A stretch of 64,000 nucleotides of DNA from Azolla caroliniana (GCA_043228905.1 JBHGNT010000011.1:7688001-7752000), one strand, 5' to 3'; shown: positions 21,289 through 33,314, counted from the first letter of the stretch. Made by a program: numbers and translations. The notes: generated by a model from the letters alone, not told the origin.

Positions 21289-24053
21289 AGAGTCTGGACC
21301 GGTAAGGAAGTATCCTACCAGCATCTGAAGGTATTCGGGTGTCTCGCGTACGTGCATGTAGCTAAGGACCGGAGAGGAAAGTTGGATCCAAAGACACGGC
21401 CAAGCATATTCCTCGGTTACGGCGACGATGAGTTCAGCTACCGAGTGTGGGACCTGGTCGACAAGAAGGTATCCCAGAGTCGAGATATTATCTTCATGGA
21501 GGACAAGACGCTCGCCGACTGGGAGTCGGAGAAGAAGATAATGAACTCCGAGTCGACTGGTAAGGATCGATTCTACGATGAGCAGACCCAACCGGTAAGA
21601 GACCGGTTAGCACTCGAGGAACCAACTGGTTACGGTGAGGATACCGAACCGGCAGAAGATGAAGTAGAGGAAGCTGAAACCGAAACCGGCCAAGACCCCA
21701 AATCAAATTCGGATGAAGAGCAAATAGAGGAGCCGGTTACTGAAGCCCAGAGACGGAGATATCCTCTAAGAGAGAGAAGGGCCCCCCGGAGATTTCCGGA
21801 TGCAGAGCATGTGCTGCTAACCGATGAGGGGGAGCCAGAAAGCTTCGAAGAAGCGAAGGATGACACCCACAGCCGAAAATGGTTAAGTGCCATGCAGGAT
21901 GAGATGGATTCCCTGCATGAGAACCATACGTACGAATTGGTGGAGTTGCCGAAAGGAAAGCGGGCACTCCGAAACAAGTGGATGTACAAGTTGAAACCGG
22001 GAGATGCCGGCAACCCCCCGAGATACAAAGCCAGGATCGTGGTGAAGGGGTTCCAGCAGAAGAAGGGCGTGGACTTCGACGAGATATTTGCCTCGGTAGT
22101 AAAGATGACCTCCATCCGGACGGTGCTGAGTATAGCGGCAAGCATGGACCTCGAGGTAGAGCAGCTAGACGTGAAGACGACATTCCTTCACGGTGACCTC
22201 GAAGAGGAGATCTAAATGCAGCAACCGGAAGGATTCGTGGAGAAGGGGAAGGAGCACCTGGTATGCCGGTTGAAGAAGAGCTTGTACGGACTGAAGCAAG
22301 CTCCCTGACAATGGTATCGGAAGTTCGACTCCTTCATGACCGATCAAGGGTACCACAAGACGCAGGCCGATCACTGCGTGTTTGTGAAGACGTTCGAAGG
22401 AGGCGACTTCCTGATACTCCTTCTGTACGTGGATGACATGTTGATCGTCGGACGGGACCAAGTCAAAATACGGATGCTGAAGAAGGCTCTCAACCGAACC
22501 TTCTCAATGAAAAACTTGGGTCCGGCAAGACAGATGTTGGGGATGCATATTATCCGGAACCGGTCAGTGAAGCAATTATGGCTGTCACAGGAGAAGTATG
22601 TGACAAAGGTGCTTCACCGGTTCAACATGTCAGATGTGAAAGGAAAGGAAAGCGGGCACTCCGAAAGGAGTGGGTGTACAAGTTGAAACCGGGAGATGTC
22701 GGCAACCCCCCGAGATACAAAGCCAGGATCGTGGTGAAGGGGTTCCAGTAGAAGAAGGGCGTGGACTTCGACGAGATATTTGCCCCGGTAGTAAAGATGA
22801 CCTCCATCCGGACGGTGCTGAGTATAGTGGCAAGCATGGACCTCGAGGTAGAGCAGCTAGATGTGAAGACGGCATTCCTTCACGGCGACCTCGAAGAGGA
22901 GATCTACATGCAGCAACTGGAAGGATTCGTGGAGAAAGGGAAGGAGCACCTGGTTTGCCGGTTGAAGAAGAGCCTCTACGGGTTGAAGCAAACCCCCCGG
23001 CAATGGTACCCGAAGTTTGATTCCTTCATGGCCGATCAAGGGTACCACAAGACGCAGGCCGATCACTGCGTGTTTGTGAAGACGTTCGAAGGAGGCGACT
23101 TCCTGATACTCCTTCTGTACGTGGATGACATGTTGATCGTCGGACAGGACCAAGTCAAAATACGGATGCTGAAGAAGGCTCTCAACCGAACCTTCTCAAT
23201 GAAAAACTTGGGTCCGGCAAGACAGATGTTGGGGATGCATATTATCCGGAACCGGTCAGTGAAGCAATTATGGCTGTCACAGGAGAAGTATGTGACAAAG
23301 GTGCTTCACCGGTTCAACATGTCAGATGTGAAACCGGTCGGATCGACACTTCCGGCAAACTGCAGGTTATCCGGTAAGCAAAGCCCGAAGACGAAAGCAG
23401 AAAAGGCGGATATGATGAAGATTCCATATGCCTCTTCCGTCGGGAGCTTAATGTACGCAATGGTGTGTACCCGACCAGATATAGGATACGCGGTCGATGT
23501 GGTGAGCCAGTTCCTGAGCAATCCCAGGAAGGAGCACAGGAACGCGGTCAAATGGATACTCCGGTACTTGAAGGGCACTTCACATATGTGTCTCCGATTC
23601 GGCTCTGGAAAACCTCAACTTGACGGTTTTACCGATTCGGACATGTCGGCTGATGTGGATACCATCCGGTCCACATCCGGGTATGTAATGACATATGCAG
23701 GGGGAGCTGTTTCGTGGTAGTCGAGGCTACAGAAGACGGTTGCGTTGTCAACCACGGAGGCGGAGAAGGACTTCATCGGAGAGCTCGGTATCCAGCAAGA
23801 TGAATACCGGCTCTATTGCGACAGTCAAAGTGCCATCCACCTTGCAAAGAATGCGGCCTACCATTCCCGGACGAAGGATATCCAACGAAGGTATCACTGG
23901 ATCCGGGAAAGAGTAGATGACCAAGAGTTCGCACTGACGAAGATCCACACGGCCGAGAACGGGTCAGATATGCTGACCAAAGTGTTGATGCCCGACAAGT
24001 TGGATGCATGCCAGAAGCGGATCAGACTAGTAAGACACCCCATGCTGGAGTGA
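21289..24053 (+). pseudogene. Copia D reverse transcriptase and RNase H, with 692-bp tandem duplication
   Basis: The integrase tail (VFGCLAYVHVAKDRRGKLD) leads to a long acidic linker. The polymerase has LRNKWMYKLKPGD and a QLDVKTTFLHGDLEEE-type motif, and YVDDMLIVG occurs in each copy. Sequence 21952-22640 repeats at 22644-23332 with a constant offset of 692 bp. RNase H begins with FTDSDMSAD (about 23628) and contains VALSTTEAE (about 23740). Stops lie at 22213 (TAA), 22306 (TGA), 22750 (TAG) and 23718 (TAG). The duplication itself shifts the frame (692 is not a multiple of 3). Confidence 0.88.
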
Positions 24054-24063
24054 AGGTGGAGTT

Positions 24064-24869
24064 TGTTGGGAGACAGGTCCCTCCGGATGGGAAGGGAGAA
24101 GAACAGTAATGATGAGCAAACTCGGTTGAGGCCGATAGGCCGAGGCCGAAACCGGATGAGGAGTATCCGGCTTCGAAGAGCCGGATGGTGCAGACCCGGG
24201 GAGAACCGGATAAGGAGTACCCGACTACGGAGAGCCGGATGGTGCATACCCGGTGAGAACCGGATGAGGAGTACCCAGCTACGAAGAGCTGGATGGTGCA
24301 GACCTGGTGAGAACCGGATGAGGAGTATCCGGCTAGGAGAGTCGGATGGTGCAGACCCGGTGAGAAGCGGATGATGAGTGCCCAGCAAGATCCGGATGAT
24401 GCAGGCCCGGTGAGGAGCACTCTCCGGATGAAGAGACATATTCGTAAATATGTTTCTGAGAGTCCATCGTGGCTATATTTGTAAATAGCCGAAAAGTCAT
24501 ATTAGTATAAATATGACTTAGGGAAAACTTTTGAGTGTGTTGTTATTCTTGTCTGCGCGAGATTAGAGCGCGTAACTGTGTACAGAGAGAGAGGAAGAGG
24601 TCCTTGCCTCTATTGTAACCGCCACCTATGGCGAAGATAGAGAGCTCGAGGTTGTTGCCTCGGTGCTTTACTGTTGTATACTGTAACATAGTGATAGTTT
24701 GCAGCCTGTGGGCTGCCATGGTTTTTTCCCTAGTTTGGGATTTTCCACGTAAACATCCTGTGTACTCTTCTCTTCACTGTGTCGTGCATTCATTCCTGTT
24801 TTTTGTGTATGATTCTAAGCTCAGTTTTGGCCGAGCGTTACGCATAACGAGCGTTGTAGTTACCGTCAT
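24064..24869 (+). repeat. Copia D 3' LTR
   Basis: Begins TGTTGGGAGACAGGTCC after a purine-rich TGGAGTGAAGGTGGAG. It holds a 54-bp minisatellite (24152-24420), TATAAATATGACTTAGG near 24510 and a GAGA stretch. The end, by alignment to the solo LTR, is near CCGTCAT at 24869. Confidence 0.82.
24152..24420 (+). repeat. 54-bp minisatellite inside LTR D, about 5 copies
   Basis: The unit starts CCGGATGAGGAGTA and contains AGCCGGATGGTGCAGACCCG. Copies start near 24152, 24206, 24260, 24314 and 24367 and are diverged by substitutions and small gaps. A shorter version is present in the solo LTR at about 19770-19890. Confidence 0.85.
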
Positions 24870-25783
24870 AAAGCACCCTCCTCCCACCTGGTAAGGAAGA
24901 GACTCGGAATCGGCTCGAGACGGGCCCTACCTTGAGCGGAGGGGTCCAAGGCTCTTCCGGAGGAACGGTTCTGGAAGAGCTGACGCAAATGGTGCACAAC
25001 CTCCAGATCGCAGAAGCACGGAGGGACGACGGCGGTCAACCTCGTGACTGAAGGCCGCTGACGGCGCAGCGATGCATGTGGTGTGACGTTGTCGGTCACA
25101 TCCGGAAAGAATGCGCGGAGTTCGCAAAGGCACTCCGGGCCAACGTGGTGTAGCTCTGGAATGGGCGGGTGCATGCGGGTGACACGCGAGAAGCCCTAGA
25201 GTTGAACACCAGGCGCGGCGGGATGAAGCGCTTGATGGAAGAAGCCGCGGCGCGACATGCAGAGGCCATCCACTACTCCGCGTTGGCGGGTATCCGGGTC
25301 AGGGGCGACGAGGGCCGGAAGATGAAAGACTCTGGATTCTAGCCGTTGGTGCTGGAAGGCCTCTCTGGGGTACAACTAAAGAAGGAGGAGGCGGACCATG
25401 CGGAACAGCGGATCCGGGAGGTCACCGGATGGGACAACCCGATTGAAGAAAAGACTGGCTTCGTGGAAGCCGCATGCAAAAACTACGAGGTCCTGGTAGA
25501 AGACAAGCGTACGGGAAAGGTTGGAGGGGCCGGTCCCTCACAACGATATGAGACCCGGTTCAGACCAAAGCAGAACAAGGCCCGCAACACCGAGGTGCCG
25601 GATAAAATGAAACGAGCCGATTACCGACTGAGCATGGAGATTGAGAGGTCAACGGACCTGCAAAAGGTCCTCGAGGAGCGGATTCTCGATAGCAAGGTGG
25701 AGTTGTTGCTGAGGGAGGTGCTCGGAATCACCAAGAAGGAGTTCCACGACCCCATTGTGGATTTGGTGAAGCAACGCGCCTAG
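24870..25783 (+). pseudogene. Gypsy E gag, 5'-truncated
   Basis: An LEELTQMVHNLQIAEARRDD segment precedes the CCHC knuckle CMWCDVVGHIRKEC (about 25073-25114). A long basic and acidic spacer then ends in LLREVLGITKKEFHDPIVDL. Stops lie near 25048, 25151, 25340 and 25781. The leader, primer site and 5' LTR are absent, and the sequence begins right after Copia D's LTR. Confidence 0.75.
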
Positions 25784-25883
25784 AAGACACGGCGGCCCTA
25801 GAGGATGAGTTGGCGGACAGCTACTACTCGCGAAGCCACATTGGGCCAGAGCCACTACGGAGACCCCTGTCCGGGTTGGGGAC

Positions 25884-26297
25884 GTGCAGGAGTTGATGGT
25901 GGCATTGATAGACCACGGCTCGGAGATCAACCTGATGTCCATGGACTTCTACAAAAAGGGGAAGTGGCCGATCAACACCAAGCACGGGTGGAAGATAGGC
26001 GCGGTGACACGCGCTACGGCGGAGCTGCATGGTGCGTGCCCGAATGTACACGTAAAGATCGACGAAGTTGAGGTAGATCAACACTTCTTTGTGCAGGAGA
26101 CCTCCTCGCACCCGGTGATACTCGGTGAGCCATACATTACCGCGTCACAGATGGAAATGAAGGTGCTTGACAATGGATCGGCGTACGCGCGAGTGAAGAG
26201 GCAGGACGAACAACGCTTCGTTCAATTTTTGACGGTGAGGCCGAACCATGAGCGTAACCGTGAGACCCCCGGCGGCGAGAGCCGAGGGGATTTTTAG
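25884..26297 (+). pseudogene. Gypsy E aspartic protease
   Basis: Motif ALIDHGSEINLMS with flanking ELHGACPNVHVKID and HPVILGEPYIT. It is in frame 3, while the gag lies in frame 2 and the polymerase in frame 1. The Asp-His-Gly active site replaces the usual Asp-Ser/Thr-Gly; E' has DRG here, so this lineage seems to vary at that position. The ORF ends with a TAG in a linker that leads to the 107-bp duplication. Confidence 0.85.
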
Positions 26298-26393
26298 AGA
26301 GGGCTATCAAGGTGTGGGGTTGCGATAGTCCAAACACCCCGGAAGAACCCCACACATGTACCATAGATAGGAAATTTTGGTTCTCCGATAACA

Positions 26394-26607
26394 GAGGTTG
26401 TACTATGGCCGGCATCGGTGGCCGGGAAAAGAAGCGGGCGGAAGAAAGACTCAAGGCGTACGGAGTCCTCGGCCTTGGCGAAGAGATTGGCAGTGTCGTA
26501 GAGGTTGTACTATGGCCGGCATCGGTGGCCGGGAAAAGAAGCAGGCGGAAGAAAGACTCAAGCCGTACGGAGTCCTCGACCCTGGCGAAGAGATTGGCAG
26601 TGCCGTG
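26394..26607 (+). repeat. 107-bp tandem duplication in Gypsy E
   Basis: GAGGTTGTACTATGGCCGGC begins at 26394 and again at 26501, and similarity continues through the unit. Because 107 is not a multiple of 3, the same peptide (CTMAGIGGREKK) appears in frame 2 and then in frame 1, which breaks the polyprotein. Confidence 0.9.
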
Positions 26608-28824
26608 GAGGTGGTCTCCTTTGATGACACCTTGGGGGAACTACACGAGGTTGTCGAAGGAGGCCTTAGTGAAGACTGGGTAGTTCCGGTTAGTTCGGTG
26701 GAGATGTACAAAGTCATCACTGACTTTGGGGAAAGGGTCGGGCCCGCTCGGATGGCCTGCGTGAATACCAAGTACAAGACTGTGGACCAGAAGGTGAGGC
26801 CAATCGTGGCACCCTTGCTGGAGGGCAGCGGAGAGTGGATAAAGGGGGTCGCATCGGACCCGAGTTTACGGCAACCGATCGGCATAGGGCACCGATTCAC
26901 CGACATAACGGTACGGGAGCTCAAGGTCAGTGGGGGTGGGTTTCTACTGCCGGCGGAGGAGGACCGGTTTCGGAGGATGCTCGAAAGGCACAGGAAAGCC
27001 TTCGCATTCTCGCCAGAGGAGATCAGGTGCATAGACCCGACGATCATGGAGTCGATGGTGATATTCACGATGCCGCATGTGCCGTGGAATCTCAAGCTGA
27101 TTTCGATACCCAGAGCTCACATCCCGAAGTTGATGGACCTACTGAAGCAGAAAGTGGAGATGGGCATCCTCGAACCGTCGAGCGCCCCATATTCGAATCA
27201 GTGGTTTACCATGCCAAAAAAGAACGGCACGTTGCACTTCATTCAGGACTTGCAACCGGTCAACAAGGTGACCATTCATAATGCAGGTATCGGACCGACG
27301 ATAGATGAGTTCGCAGAGGCCTTCGCCGGAAGGTCAATCTATTCGGTCCGTGATCTGTACTCGGGGTACGATCAGTTCCAACTAGCCGTGGAGAGCAGGG
27401 ATATCACGACAATGCCGACCCCTCTCGACTTAGTGTGGATGTGTACCCTGCCGCAAGGAGGGACAAACTCGGTGGCGCACATGGTGAATGCGATGAACAA
27501 GGTGCTGAGGGACTGCATCCCAGACATCACCATGCCATTCCTGGACAACATCCCGATCAAAGGATGTCTAGTGGAGGATAAGGACGAGGCAGTTCGGCCG
27601 GACGGATGCCGGAGGTTCGTCGTGGACCACATTAATGACTACGAGAAGGTGTTGCAAAGGTTGGAGGATGTGCGGCTCACCTTCTCCGGAGAGAAATCGG
27701 CGTTCAACCAATCGATGATCCTAGTGGTCGGTCACCTGTGCGGGCCCTACGGCCGGAAACCGACTCCGGCAAAGATAGAAGCCATCTTCGTAATGAAGGA
27801 AGAGTGCAAGTCGGTTATGGAGGTGCGGAGGTTCCTGGGTGCGTGCGTGTTCTACCACATCTGGATTCCGCACTACACACACGTCACAGAACCACTTTAC
27901 AGGTTGCTGAAGAAGGGGTGCAAATTTGAATGGGGCAAGGAGCATGCGGAGTCGGTCCGGACACTGAAGGAGGCGCTTACCGCAGCACCGGCTCTCAAGA
28001 AAGCGGTTTATGGCAAGGATATCCCCATCTATGTAACCATTGACACAAGCCCGACCGGGATCGGGTGGGTGATCAATCAGGGGGACGAGAGCAGCGCGCA
28101 GCTCCCGATCCGGTTCGAGGCGAAGGTTCTCAGTGAGCGACATCAAGGATACGCCCAAGTTAAGCGCGAACTATGGGGTATCGTTTCAGCGGTTAAGGCC
28201 GACAAAGATTATCTTATAGGGACGGAAGTAATAATCGAGACGGACTGCCTACCGATTCTCGGTATGATTTCTGGATGCGCGACTCCGGACCTGGCCATGC
28301 TCAAGTGGATCGCGTACATCAAGTCCCTAAATCCGGAGATACGACACATCTCCGGGAAGGACAACGCCATGGCCAACATGCTTTTGAGAGCACGGTTCGA
28401 CAACGAGGACGGCATGGTTTCGGAGGACGTGAAAGTCGGCGCAGACTTCTTCGAGACGGCATACATAACGAGGGAGAGGAGCCCTCCGGTGCTTAACGAA
28501 TTTCACGAAGGCGAGTACGACGGTGAGTGGCTCCAGATCGATAGATTCCTGAAGACAATGACGCCAGATATAGCGTGGACAAAGGAAGAGGCTAACCGGA
28601 TCCGAAAGAAAGCTTACTGGTTCTTCCTACGAGACGGGAACATATGGAGGCACCCTAAGAAGCAAGGTCGTGTCCCACTCCGCATAGTAGCAAGAAAGGA
28701 CAAGCAGGACATGTTGCTTACGGCGTACCACGAGTGTCCTTGGGCCGGACACCGCGGGACATGGGCCTCGTTCGAGAAACTGAAAGAGAAGTATTGGTGG
28801 TTGGGGTTGTACCGAGATGTATAA
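26608..28824 (+). pseudogene. Gypsy E reverse transcriptase-RNase H
   Basis: One long ORF. Polymerase: FTMPKKNGTLHFIQDLQPVN at about 27205, then TLPQGGTNSV. The catalytic box reads FLDNIPIKG (about 27538-27565), with the second Asp changed to Asn, so the polymerase is inactive. RNase H (IPIYVTIDTSPTGIGWVINQ) starts near 28020. The zinc-binding HHCC region begins (YHECPWAGHRGTW) before a TAA at 28822. It is otherwise well preserved. Confidence 0.9.
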
Positions 28825-29868
28825 CAATTCATGACGACGTGTGAAAACTGTCAGATGTAGTCCGCAATCTGGCATCGAGATGAGCTGCACCCGACCTACC
28901 CGCCGACCATCCACTTCAAATGGATGGTGGACTTAGTGATAATGCCGATGGGTGTAGGGCAAATGTGGTATTTGGTGCTTGCGCGGGTGGATTTAACGAA
29001 CCAAGTGGAAGGCCACGCACTAACGAAGAAGACGACTGCAGTGGTATGCCTATTCCTGATCGAAGAAGTAGTGTGTCGGTACGGATGTGTAGGGAAAATC
29101 GTGGCAGATCGGGGAGAGCTGAACGCGCAGGAAGTTGAGGAGTTGTTCGACCGGTTAGGGGTCAACCTGTCCCTCACTACGGCATACATTCCAGAGGCGA
29201 ACGGGAAGGTAGAATGGGGACACAGACCGATCGTGAAGGCTCTGGTACGAGCATGTGAAGGGCAATTCGGGAATTTGCCGCGGCTTCTACCCTACACGTT
29301 GTGGGCAGACCGGACTACGCACAGTTCGGTGATAGGGTTCATGCCGACAGAGTTGATGTACAGGCAAAAACCGATTATGCCAGTGGAATGGACGATCACC
29401 TCGTGCGCCGCGGTGGACTGGAAGGACGAGATGAGCTAGGAAGAGTTGCTCGCGGCGCGGATTCGGCAGCTCGAGCAACGACCGGAGGACATGGAGTAGG
29501 CGATGGCGAAGCTGCGCATGGCGCATGAAAGGAACAAAGGCCGGTTCGACCGAACACACCGGCTTAGACCAAAGAAGATCGAGGAAGGCGACTGGGTATT
29601 TGTGTACGACAGTAGCCTCGATAATCAGCACAAGGAGGTCCGTAAGTTTGCGAGGAGATGGTTCGGGCCCTACACGGTGACAAGCGCGAACGACAACGGC
29701 ATGTATCATCTCGCGGAGCTCGATGGTACGCAGATAACGGTACCAGTGGCCGACAAGAGCGTCAAGATGTTCAAGAAGTGGCACGAGGACGAACCGGACC
29801 CGGTGAGCGCTGGTGGTGGCGATGCCCGAATCGAGGAAGGCGAGGGTTCAAAAAACGACGAGTGATCT
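28825..29868 (+). pseudogene. Gypsy E integrase
   Basis: Same frame as the polymerase. CENC completes the zinc finger, with a TAG right after. The catalytic core has MVDLVIMPMG, VADRGELN and EANGKVEWGHRP, so the D-D-E residues are present. After TAG codons at 29437 and 29497 the C-terminal part continues (RRWFGPYTVTSANDNGMYHL). This tail is the segment preserved in E' at 9144-9426 and 45326-45554. It lacks only what the stops remove. Confidence 0.88.
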
Positions 29869-29925
29869 AGGGCCGGTTTCCACCAAGGTTGTTCCTACTT
29901 GGCACGTACCAGTGGACGTGCGGTT

Positions 29926-30517
29926 TGCTGGGGGTGGATGTCGTGGAGAAAACTGCCCCTAGGAGGAATCAAGGAAAGGGGCGTGACCCGATCGTTTTGT
30001 GTGTGTATGTGTTTATGAATTGTACATAGCTAGGAATAGATCGGCTAATATACATATGTACTAGAAAGGGTGTTAATTGTTTAGGGAATCGATGCATATC
30101 TCTGTCCGAAAGGACAAAGAATAAATTTGATGTAACGGCATCCTCGGCGACCTATAAAAGGAAGGGGAGAGGAAGATGGTAATATCACGTTTTGGTGAGG
30201 AAGAAGTGTTGTCGGACTGGGAACCGAGCTCGCTCCTCCTCAACCGTTACTCCCCACTACGTTTCTAGGCAGGTTGCCTCTGTTGCGTGTAAGCCCGTGT
30301 GCTTCCAGCGGAACCTCCTCCGTGCGTTCTCTATGCCGTCCGTGTGTGTGCGTGGAACCTCCGTTTTGGGTCTGTTGTCGGCTTGCCAGTTGTAATCGTT
30401 GTTGACATTGTAATTGAATCCATTGTTCCCTCTCTCTCTCTGTTTCTACGAATCGCTCTCCCTCTTCTTTCTCATGCTCCTTGGTTCAGGACCCCCGCGG
30501 TCCCGCCTCATTTCACA
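29926..30517 (+). repeat. Gypsy E polypurine tract and 3' LTR
   Basis: The tract TGCTGGGGGTGGA at 29926-29938 is followed by TGTCGTGGAGAAAACTGCC. The LTR carries CCTATAAAAGGAAGGGG at 30150-30166 and likely ends TTTCACA at 30517. The E' LTR at 45547 starts the same way (TGTCGTG). Confidence 0.75.
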
Positions 30518-30530
30518 TGCAAGAGCATGA

Positions 30531-32789
30531 GAACACGACAACGCGTATCAGGGCGGCGACAAGCTAAGGCCAATCATACAACAATATCTTATGATACTAT
30601 TTCCACCCCGAGGTCTGCCTCCACCACAGCCCAGCAAACCCACGCCGCCGCCACGTTCTGCGAAATGGAGGTTAGCGGAGTTGGCTACCACAAAATGGGA
30701 AGATAAACCACAATCTTCCCAGCCCAACACGCGGACAAGACAGGGAGAACGGCCGGCGAGCAGAGAGGAAGCTCCGCAGGAGCAGGAAGCCGAGCAACGT
30801 CAGGAAAGCCCGAGGCCGAAACAGCGTAGGGTGGATAGGAAAGATGGGCGCGGACTAGTCAAAGACACAACCGCGGACAAAGACACAACTGCAGACACAG
30901 ACACGAACGCCTTGGTTGACAGTTCCACAGCTACAGAGCCCAACACCACTTTCGAAATAATCTGGGAACCACGGCTGATCATTACGGCCTAGTCGCAGCG
31001 AGGGAAAGGCATACTCACGGTGGAAAGCGAAGTCCTAAAGTACCCCGACATCCCGGATACAACCCATGAGTTCGGTGCGCTACTACAATTTGGAACAACT
31101 TACGAACTCATGGAATTTTTGGCAATGTAGCAAATCAAGGTATCGCAGAGAATGGCGGAGGAGCGCGCAGAACAACAGATGATTGAGCGAGTGCTCACAC
31201 AAACAGTGGAAAGTGAGGATGAAGGGCCCCTAGCCAAGGTAGGCAGGCAACAGAATGCGGGGATTCGGCGTATGGGCATCGAACTACCTCCATTGAATGC
31301 AGCCATGGTCGAGGTACATCAGGAATTGGCTAGAGTGAGTGTGGGGGCCAAGGATATGGCTAGCAAGAATAAAAACGTGTGGAAAACAGTCAAGATGACT
31401 CAAGCCCAATTACATCAGGCCCAAGTGTGCATTACGAAGCTCAAACAGAGCGTCACTAGGGTGCCACAAAATCCCGAACCAGCAGCGGGTGAGGACCTCT
31501 CAATAACCCTAAAGAGGAGATTGCCGCACAACAGGCCATCGTTGCTAAAGCAAAAAGGGCTGCACATCTTGCGGAGTCCGAGATTGACCGCCTCCACTTT
31601 GAACTCCGCCAATCTTCCGACAGAGAAAAGGACATCCGGGCCAAGGGCCTAAAGGAAGTGAAGGCACTCGAAGAGAAACTCGAAGCGGAGGCAAGAGCGC
31701 ACACCCGCATGAAAGAAGAAAACACCAAACTACGGGAGGAAGCCCAAAAGTCGGAAGCGGCGATCGCAAGACTCCGGGCGTTATTGGAAAGGAAGAAAGC
31801 ATGGTACGACGAGCAGCTCATACGAGAATAGGAGGTGAGGCATCAGGTCGAAATCTGCCTGAACAATGAAATGGGCCGACTGGAGGAATTACATTCGAAG
31901 GAATCTCAGATATGGGCAGGAATGAAGAGCAATTATGAGGACGCGGTTGCGGTTAGTAAGAAAGAAATTGAAAACCTCAAAACAACCCTAGAACAAGCAC
32001 AAAACCGCTGCCAACTAATAACAAACAACGTGCGCATACTTCTTCAAACAAATCAGAAGAGGTTTACGACGCAATTACAAGCGGCGCTAGACAAAGGCTG
32101 GATGGCATGGGAGGACCATAGGAAAGAAGGCGGAGTTGCATAACTACCGGGCGGACTGGGAGGACCGTAGGAAAGAAGGCCGAGGTTTCTACAAACTCAA
32201 TGAGGAAAGCATTGCGGTAGTACGCGAGGACCTAGCATAGGATTATCGCATGCTAACAGACCAGCACTCCGAGGAACTCGCGCAGCTACTGGATAATTTC
32301 GGCAAAATTCAGGAGGATATGTTTCACTGAATCATGGAAGCAAGCAACACGCGGCAAAGAGCAGAGCCCATCACAATACCAGAAAGTGATATTGTCGAAC
32401 AAGAGGAACCTCAACCCAATTCACCGGAGATGACAACTACGTCAGGCAGCACGCGGCAAAGAGCAGAGCCCATCGCGATACTAGAAGGTGAACCTCAGCC
32501 AAATTCACCGGAGAGGACAACTATGGCCGGCAACACTGAGGAAGTTACGGATAGGACAAACCCTCAGCCTATCGAGAGCCCGCAGTCGGAAGAACCAGCC
32601 ACAGTAGAACGGAATGAGCTAGCAGAGTCGGGTCCGCCCACGCACGGAGAAGTTGACACCATGGAAAACCCCACCGAGCAAGTACAAGACATGCAACCGT
32701 GCAACAACGCGCCTACGGGCACTACGCCGTCCCCAGACCAGTATGTAGGAGCAAAGCCAAACATTCGGGATATTTGGGAGGAAGAATAG
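30531..32789 (+). pseudogene. Element C coiled-coil protein region (possible Gag), frameshifted
   Basis: Frame 3 from 30591 is rich in Pro, Arg and Glu (SREEAPQEQEAEQRQESPRP) and stops at 30990 and 31128. It goes on from 31152 with ERAEQQMIERVLTQTVESED. Near 31490 the reading moves to frame 2, where about 200 codons form a strong coiled coil (KEVKALEEKLEAEARAHTRM within it) to 32143, with one TAG. The last part (32334-32789, frame 3) repeats a TRQRAEPI...EPQPNSPE unit twice. No enzymatic domain is seen. Its place just upstream of the C 3' LTR suggests a structural Gag-like protein of C. It may instead be a captured gene. Confidence 0.5.
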
Positions 32790-32836
32790 AGGGATGGGTC
32801 TGACGTGCCATGGCATTGTCCCACAAGTGTGCCAGG

Positions 32837-33314
32837 TGTTGTCCGCCGGAATCGTAACCGACGGACAGAAGTGCAGAAACATTATAATATAGTAAAGCGT
32901 TAAGAAACGCAACGCATGTAACGGTTCACGCGGGAAGCGTGAACGGCTAAAAGCCCTGTGTATATAAAGGGCAGAAATCCTCTATAAGAGGTAGCATGTA
33001 ATTTTGAGTGCATAACGTTTTTCTAATAGAATCTTATCTTCTCTTACCTCTGTGCATTATCTGTGTCTATCTGCGTAACAGTCCATTGTTACTCTGTTGC
33101 GTACTATTTAAATCGTAAGTGTGTGTAAGCGTAGGTGCGTGTACTAGTGCACTTCGTAAGGAGTTTGGTTGTAGCCGTCTCCCTTATACGCTACCAGGAT
33201 ACGAGATGGTATCCCATTACTCCTTACGCGAAGATGGTTCCATTCCTTGTAACATAGTCACCTTGAGGTCTACCTCGAAGGACTGAGCGTAGACAGTGTA
33301 CCTAATCAGTAACA
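32837..33314 (+). repeat. Element C 3' LTR
   Basis: Begins TGTTGTCCGCCGGAATCG and ends CAGTAACA, followed by ATGTT, the target duplication. No purine-rich tract lies directly before it. An AGAGGGATGGG run is about 45 bp upstream. Confidence 0.88.

Larger units (their letters stand above)
17978..24869 (+). mobile_element. Copia D, 5'-truncated, with two internal tandem duplications and a solo LTR inside
   Basis: Gag starts at about 17989 (MDNSLGGMFKLTGSNYS) directly after Gypsy H sequence, with no 5' LTR or leader. Order: Gag, knuckle, protease, pre-integrase, integrase, reverse transcriptase, RNase H, then a 3' LTR at 24064-24869. A 723-bp segment (protease to pre-integrase) and a 692-bp segment (polymerase) are each present twice in tandem. 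A solo LTR of the same family sits antisense at 19306-19946. Confidence 0.85.
9761..33314 (+). mobile_element. LTR element C, expanded by nested insertions
   Basis: Near-identical LTRs at 9761-10217 and 32837-33314 lie in the same orientation. The target duplication ATGTT is present at 9756-9760 and 33315-33319. Element C lies inside the 3' part of Copia G. Its only own coding sequence seems to be the coiled-coil ORF region at about 30531-32789. No reverse transcriptase clearly belongs to it, so it may be non-autonomous. The left LTR lacks its last roughly 15 bp and the primer site, because a family B fragment abuts it at about 10218. Confidence 0.8.

Noticed and set aside
25884-29868. Gypsy E as an endogenous retrovirus with an envelope gene
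   Set aside because: Between the integrase end and the polypurine tract there are only about 55 bp, so no envelope-like ORF is possible.
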